This document shows positions 13,327 through 15,390 of a stretch of 15,390 nt of DNA, in pieces. This DNA is from JBBQBQ01 sp038317685. Its GTDB lineage: Bacteria; Desulfobacterota; Desulfuromonadia; Desulfuromonadales; DDH964. The translations under genes and the position numbers were made by a program. The notes under the pieces were generated by a model. The model ran no database searches and was not told the DNA's origin. It saw nothing but the letters and a program-made list of their open reading frames with translations. The stretch is from contig JBBQBQ010000067.1 of the NCBI GenBank assembly GCA_038317685.1, positions 1 through 15,390 of the forward strand, read 5' to 3'. Positions within the stretch are counted from its first letter, which is position 1; the number at the start of each line of letters is the position of its first letter.

Positions 13327-14484
13327 ATGATCGTCTACGTCACCACCCAGGGCTCCCGCGTCATCCGTGAAGGCCGCCACCTGCTGGTAAAACTCGGGGA
13401 CGATCTCTGCCACACCCTCTTCATTCACAAGCTCGAACAGCTCGTCCTCTGCGGCAACGTCACCCTCACCCCGCCGGCGCTGACCCTTCTGCTGCGCGAG
13501 GATGTCGACACCGTCTTCCTGCGCCGGGACGGACGCTACAAGGGGCGGCTGGCGGTCGCCGAACCAAAGAACGTCTTTTTGCGCCGTCGCCAGTTCCTCC
13601 TTGCCGGCGACGAGGCCTTCTGCCTTGCCGCCGCCCGCCGCATCGTCCAGGGGAAACTTCTGAACCAGGCGACAGTGCTGCAACGCATCAAACGCACCCG
13701 CCAATCGAACGCCGCCGACGGCGCATGCGGAGCCGTCCGGGCCATGCTTGAGAAGCTTGACGGCGCCGTAAGTCTCAACGTGCTGCGGGGGATCGAGGGG
13801 CAAGCCAGCGCCGCCTACTTCGCTGGGCTGCGCTGCGGCCTCGACGAGGACTTTGGCTTCAAGCGGCGGGTACGCCGCCCCCCGACGGATCCGGTCAACT
13901 CGGTCCTCTCGCTCCTTTACACCTTTTTGATCAACCGTATGGTCGGCGCCGTACGCCTGGCCGCACTCGATCCCTATCCCGGCGTCCTGCATAGCCTCGA
14001 CTACGGCCGCCAGGCCCTTCCTCTCGATCTGGTGGAAGAATTTCGCGCTCCACTGGCCGACACCGTGGCCCTGGCGCTCTTCAATCTACGGGTGCTGAAG
14101 AAGGAGGATTTCTACGTCCAGGAACCGTCCGTTTTGCCGCTGCCACCACGGGTCGAAAACGAACTCGACGCCGTCAGCCGCGACCCCCTGGGGGCGATGA
14201 GCCCCCTGGAGGACGAGGACGAGCTCTTCGACCTCCCCGACCAGCAACTCGACTCCCCCGGCGACGAGGTCGAGGGGCGTCGTTCCGCCGGAGCGGTCAA
14301 GCTTCACCCGGGCGCCTTCAAGAAGGTCATCGTCGCCTTTGAAAAGAAGATGCAAACCGAATTTCATCATCCCGCCGCCGATTGCCGAATGACCTACGCC
14401 GAGGCGCTGGTCTTCCAGGCTCGCCAGTTTCGGAGGCTGGTCGAAGGGGAGGCCGCCGAATACCATCCGCTGCAGTTGCGCTGA
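13327..14484 (+). CDS. cas1: Cas1 integrase with acidic C-terminal insert
   Basis: Cas1 with Cas2 inserts new spacers at the leader end of the array. The metal-binding triad is visible: E157 (LRGIEGQAS), H222 (GVLHSLDYGR) and E237 (LDLVEEFRAPLAD), so it should be active. The N-terminal beta domain covers about 1-90. At 385 residues it is about 50 longer than a typical Cas1. The extra length lies at about 264-325, between the helix ending LRVLKKEDF and the final GAFKKVIVAFEKKM helix, and is strongly acidic (PLEDEDELFDLPDQQLDSPG). AAAGGAGG (13312-13319) precedes the ATG. It heads the adaptation operon under palindrome site 3, with cas2 10 nt downstream. Confidence 0.95.
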   Translation: MIVYVTTQGSRVIREGRHLLVKLGDDLCHTLFIHKLEQLVLCGNVTLTPPALTLLLREDVDTVFLRRDGRYKGRLAVAEPKNVFLRRRQFLLAGDEAFCLAAARRIVQGKLLNQATVLQRIKRTRQSNAADGACGAVRAMLEKLDGAVSLNVLRGIEGQASAAYFAGLRCGLDEDFGFKRRVRRPPTDPVNSVLSLLYTFLINRMVGAVRLAALDPYPGVLHSLDYGRQALPLDLVEEFRAPLADTVALALFNLRVLKKEDFYVQEPSVLPLPPRVENELDAVSRDPLGAMSPLEDEDELFDLPDQQLDSPGDEVEGRRSAGAVKLHPGAFKKVIVAFEKKMQTEFHHPAADCRMTYAEALVFQARQFRRLVEGEAAEYHPLQLR

Positions 14485-14494
14485 AGGGCGTGCC

Positions 14495-14770
14495 ATGCTT
14501 GCCGTCATCACTTACGACATCACCTCCAACCGCCGCCGCGGCCGTTTGCACAAAAGCCTCAAGGAATTCGGCCTGAACACCCAGAAGTCGGTCTTCGAGT
14601 GCGAACTCGACGCCGCCGGCCTCGCCCGGATCGTGGCCCTGGCCCGGGAGTGGGTCGACCCGGCGACCGATTCGTTCCGCATCTACCGCTTCTGCGCCCG
14701 CTGCCAGCGGCAGGTGGCGGTCTCGGGGCAGGGGCTGAAAGTCGTCTCTCTCGATTTCATGGTGGTCTGA
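14495..14770 (+). CDS. cas2: Cas2, first copy
   Basis: Cas2 dimers bridge two Cas1 dimers in the spacer-integration complex. The 91-residue protein has the ferredoxin-like Cas2 fold: VITYDIT with D8 at the usual metal-site position, GRLHKSLKEFGLNTQKSVFECEL, and the RIYRFCARC strand with a CxxC. Length is normal. Its TGA stop overlaps the ATG of the next gene by one base, so the two are probably made together. Confidence 0.93.
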   Translation: MLAVITYDITSNRRRGRLHKSLKEFGLNTQKSVFECELDAAGLARIVALAREWVDPATDSFRIYRFCARCQRQVAVSGQGLKVVSLDFMVV

Positions 14771-15048
14771 TGAACCTCCTCGTCGCCTACGACATCGCCG
14801 ACCCAAAGCGGTTGCAGCGGATCGCCAAGATTATGAAGGATTACGGACTGCGGGTGCAGCGTTCGATTTTCGAGGTTGAGGCGACGCCGGCGCTCTTTGC
14901 CGAACTGCGCCGGCGGACCGAAACGGCCATGGACCCGGCCGAGGATGGGGTCAAGTATTTTCCGGCCTGCGGGCCATGCGGCGAGGTCTGGTTCAACCTT
15001 GGTGCGGGGGGGCCCGGGCTGGACGAGGGGGAGTGGGTCATCGTTTGA
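14770..15048 (+). CDS. cas2: Cas2, second and divergent copy
   Basis: A second Cas2-fold protein of 92 residues directly after the first. It begins MNLLVAYDIADPKRLQRIAK with D8 in place, then LRVQRSIFEVEATPALFAEL and VKYFPACGPCG with a CxxC. The two copies share the fold landmarks but little exact sequence, so this is not a recent duplication. The start ATG overlaps the previous TGA by one base; upstream in-frame starts lie inside the first cas2. It may form a heterodimer with the first Cas2 or serve a different array. Confidence 0.9.
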   Translation: MNLLVAYDIADPKRLQRIAKIMKDYGLRVQRSIFEVEATPALFAELRRRTETAMDPAEDGVKYFPACGPCGEVWFNLGAGGPGLDEGEWVIV

Positions 15049-15280
15049 GTCGGCTGGCGCCAACCTCTGGCGGTTCTCGGTTGAGTACGGTAAGATATGG
15101 ATATTGCCTTGGAATGGACCCGGTCGTGAATGGAGGTCTGCGAAGGGGGGAAATCCCAAGGATGGCAAGAGGATACGGGCAGGTTGCGAGGTTTGGTGCG
15201 CGGGTTTTTGGTGCGGGCGCGGGGGGTCTGCGAAAGTTGGAGGGGAAATGTCTGATAATTTTACGAAAAAGGAGGTGAGA
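15049..15280 (+). promoter_or_regulatory. CRISPR leader
   Basis: The 232-bp non-coding stretch between cas2 and the first repeat. It holds an 8-bp palindrome TGGCGCCA (15055-15062), two direct pairs (GGTCTGCGAA at 15135-15144 and 15225-15234; TTTGGTGCG at 15192-15200 and 15207-15215), a -10-like GATAAT at 15254-15259 without a matching -35, and AAGGAGGTGAG just before the array. Leaders carry the array promoter and the integration signals. Confidence 0.7.
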
Positions 15281-15390
15281 GTAGGAATAGACCTGAATCA
15301 TGAAGGGATTACGACATACATAATTTAATTCTCCTGTATTAGACATGAAGGGATTATGGTAGGAATAGACCTGAATCATGAAGGGATTAC
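15281..15390 (+). CRISPR. CRISPR array, first two repeats (continues past the window)
   Basis: A 32-nt sequence starting GTAGGAATAGACCTGAATCA is identical at 15281-15312 and 15359-15390, a period of 78 nt. The first copy runs on as GAC, suggesting a repeat of about 35-36 nt ending GGGATTACGAC. That end resembles the ATTGAAAC/ATTAAGAC 5' handles of many crRNAs and sets the transcription direction as +, with the leader on the left. The spacer (about 15316-15358, 43 nt) contains a shrunken repeat copy in its right half. Confidence 0.9.

Noticed and set aside
15248..15328. A 26-codon reading frame with GGAGGGG before its ATG, running through the end of the leader and the first repeat
   Set aside because: It reads through the CRISPR repeat and its end falls in the spacer. 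Such a frame would change with every spacer gain, so it is most likely chance despite the good ribosome site.

Overview
This window is almost entirely a chromosomal type III-A (Csm) CRISPR-Cas locus. All genes read on the + strand. High GC outside the csm block, strong GGAGG ribosome sites, an OvoA gene and GTAGGGGCGTATG...CATACGCCCCTAC intergenic hairpins fit a deltaproteobacterium of the Desulfuromonas/Geobacter type. That assignment is an inference from style, not from a marker gene.

Layout. 2-1927: ovothiol synthase OvoA, cut by the left edge. 1928-2241: non-coding. 2242-4298: cas6 and a CARF-fold protein of the NE0113 family, overlapping by 4 nt. 4376-10443: csm1(cas10)-csm2-csm3-csm4-csm5. 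10658-12018: two toxin-antitoxin pairs (AbrB/PIN, then Phd/ParE), each ending in the same hairpin repeat. 12090-13214: a Card1/Can2-type CARF nuclease. 13327-15048: cas1 followed by two different cas2 genes. 15049-15280: leader. 15281 to the right edge: first repeats of a CRISPR array that continues outside the window.

How it should work. Cas1 with Cas2 adds spacers. Cas6 cuts the array transcript. Csm1-5 form the crRNA-guided complex: Csm3 slices target RNA, the Cas10 HD site (H16-D17) may cut DNA, and an intact GGDD (638-641) should make cyclic oligoadenylate. The likely receiver is Card1, a CARF plus PD-(D/E)XK nuclease. No HEPN-type Csm6 is present. The NE0113 protein is probably a cOA sensor or ring nuclease, and its C-terminal third looks like an OmpR-type winged helix with a four-cysteine insert.

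The most interesting signal is regulatory. The same 10-bp palindrome GCAACGTTGC occurs three times, at 70, 64 and 63 nt before the start codons of cas6, csm1 and cas1, the first genes of the three cas transcription units. The CARF/winged-helix protein is a natural candidate to read it, which would make cas expression respond to the cOA signal. This is a hypothesis. Other oddities are a lower-GC csm block, a long coiled-coil tail on Csm5, an acidic insert in Cas1, tandem cas2 genes, and a shrunken repeat copy inside the first spacer.
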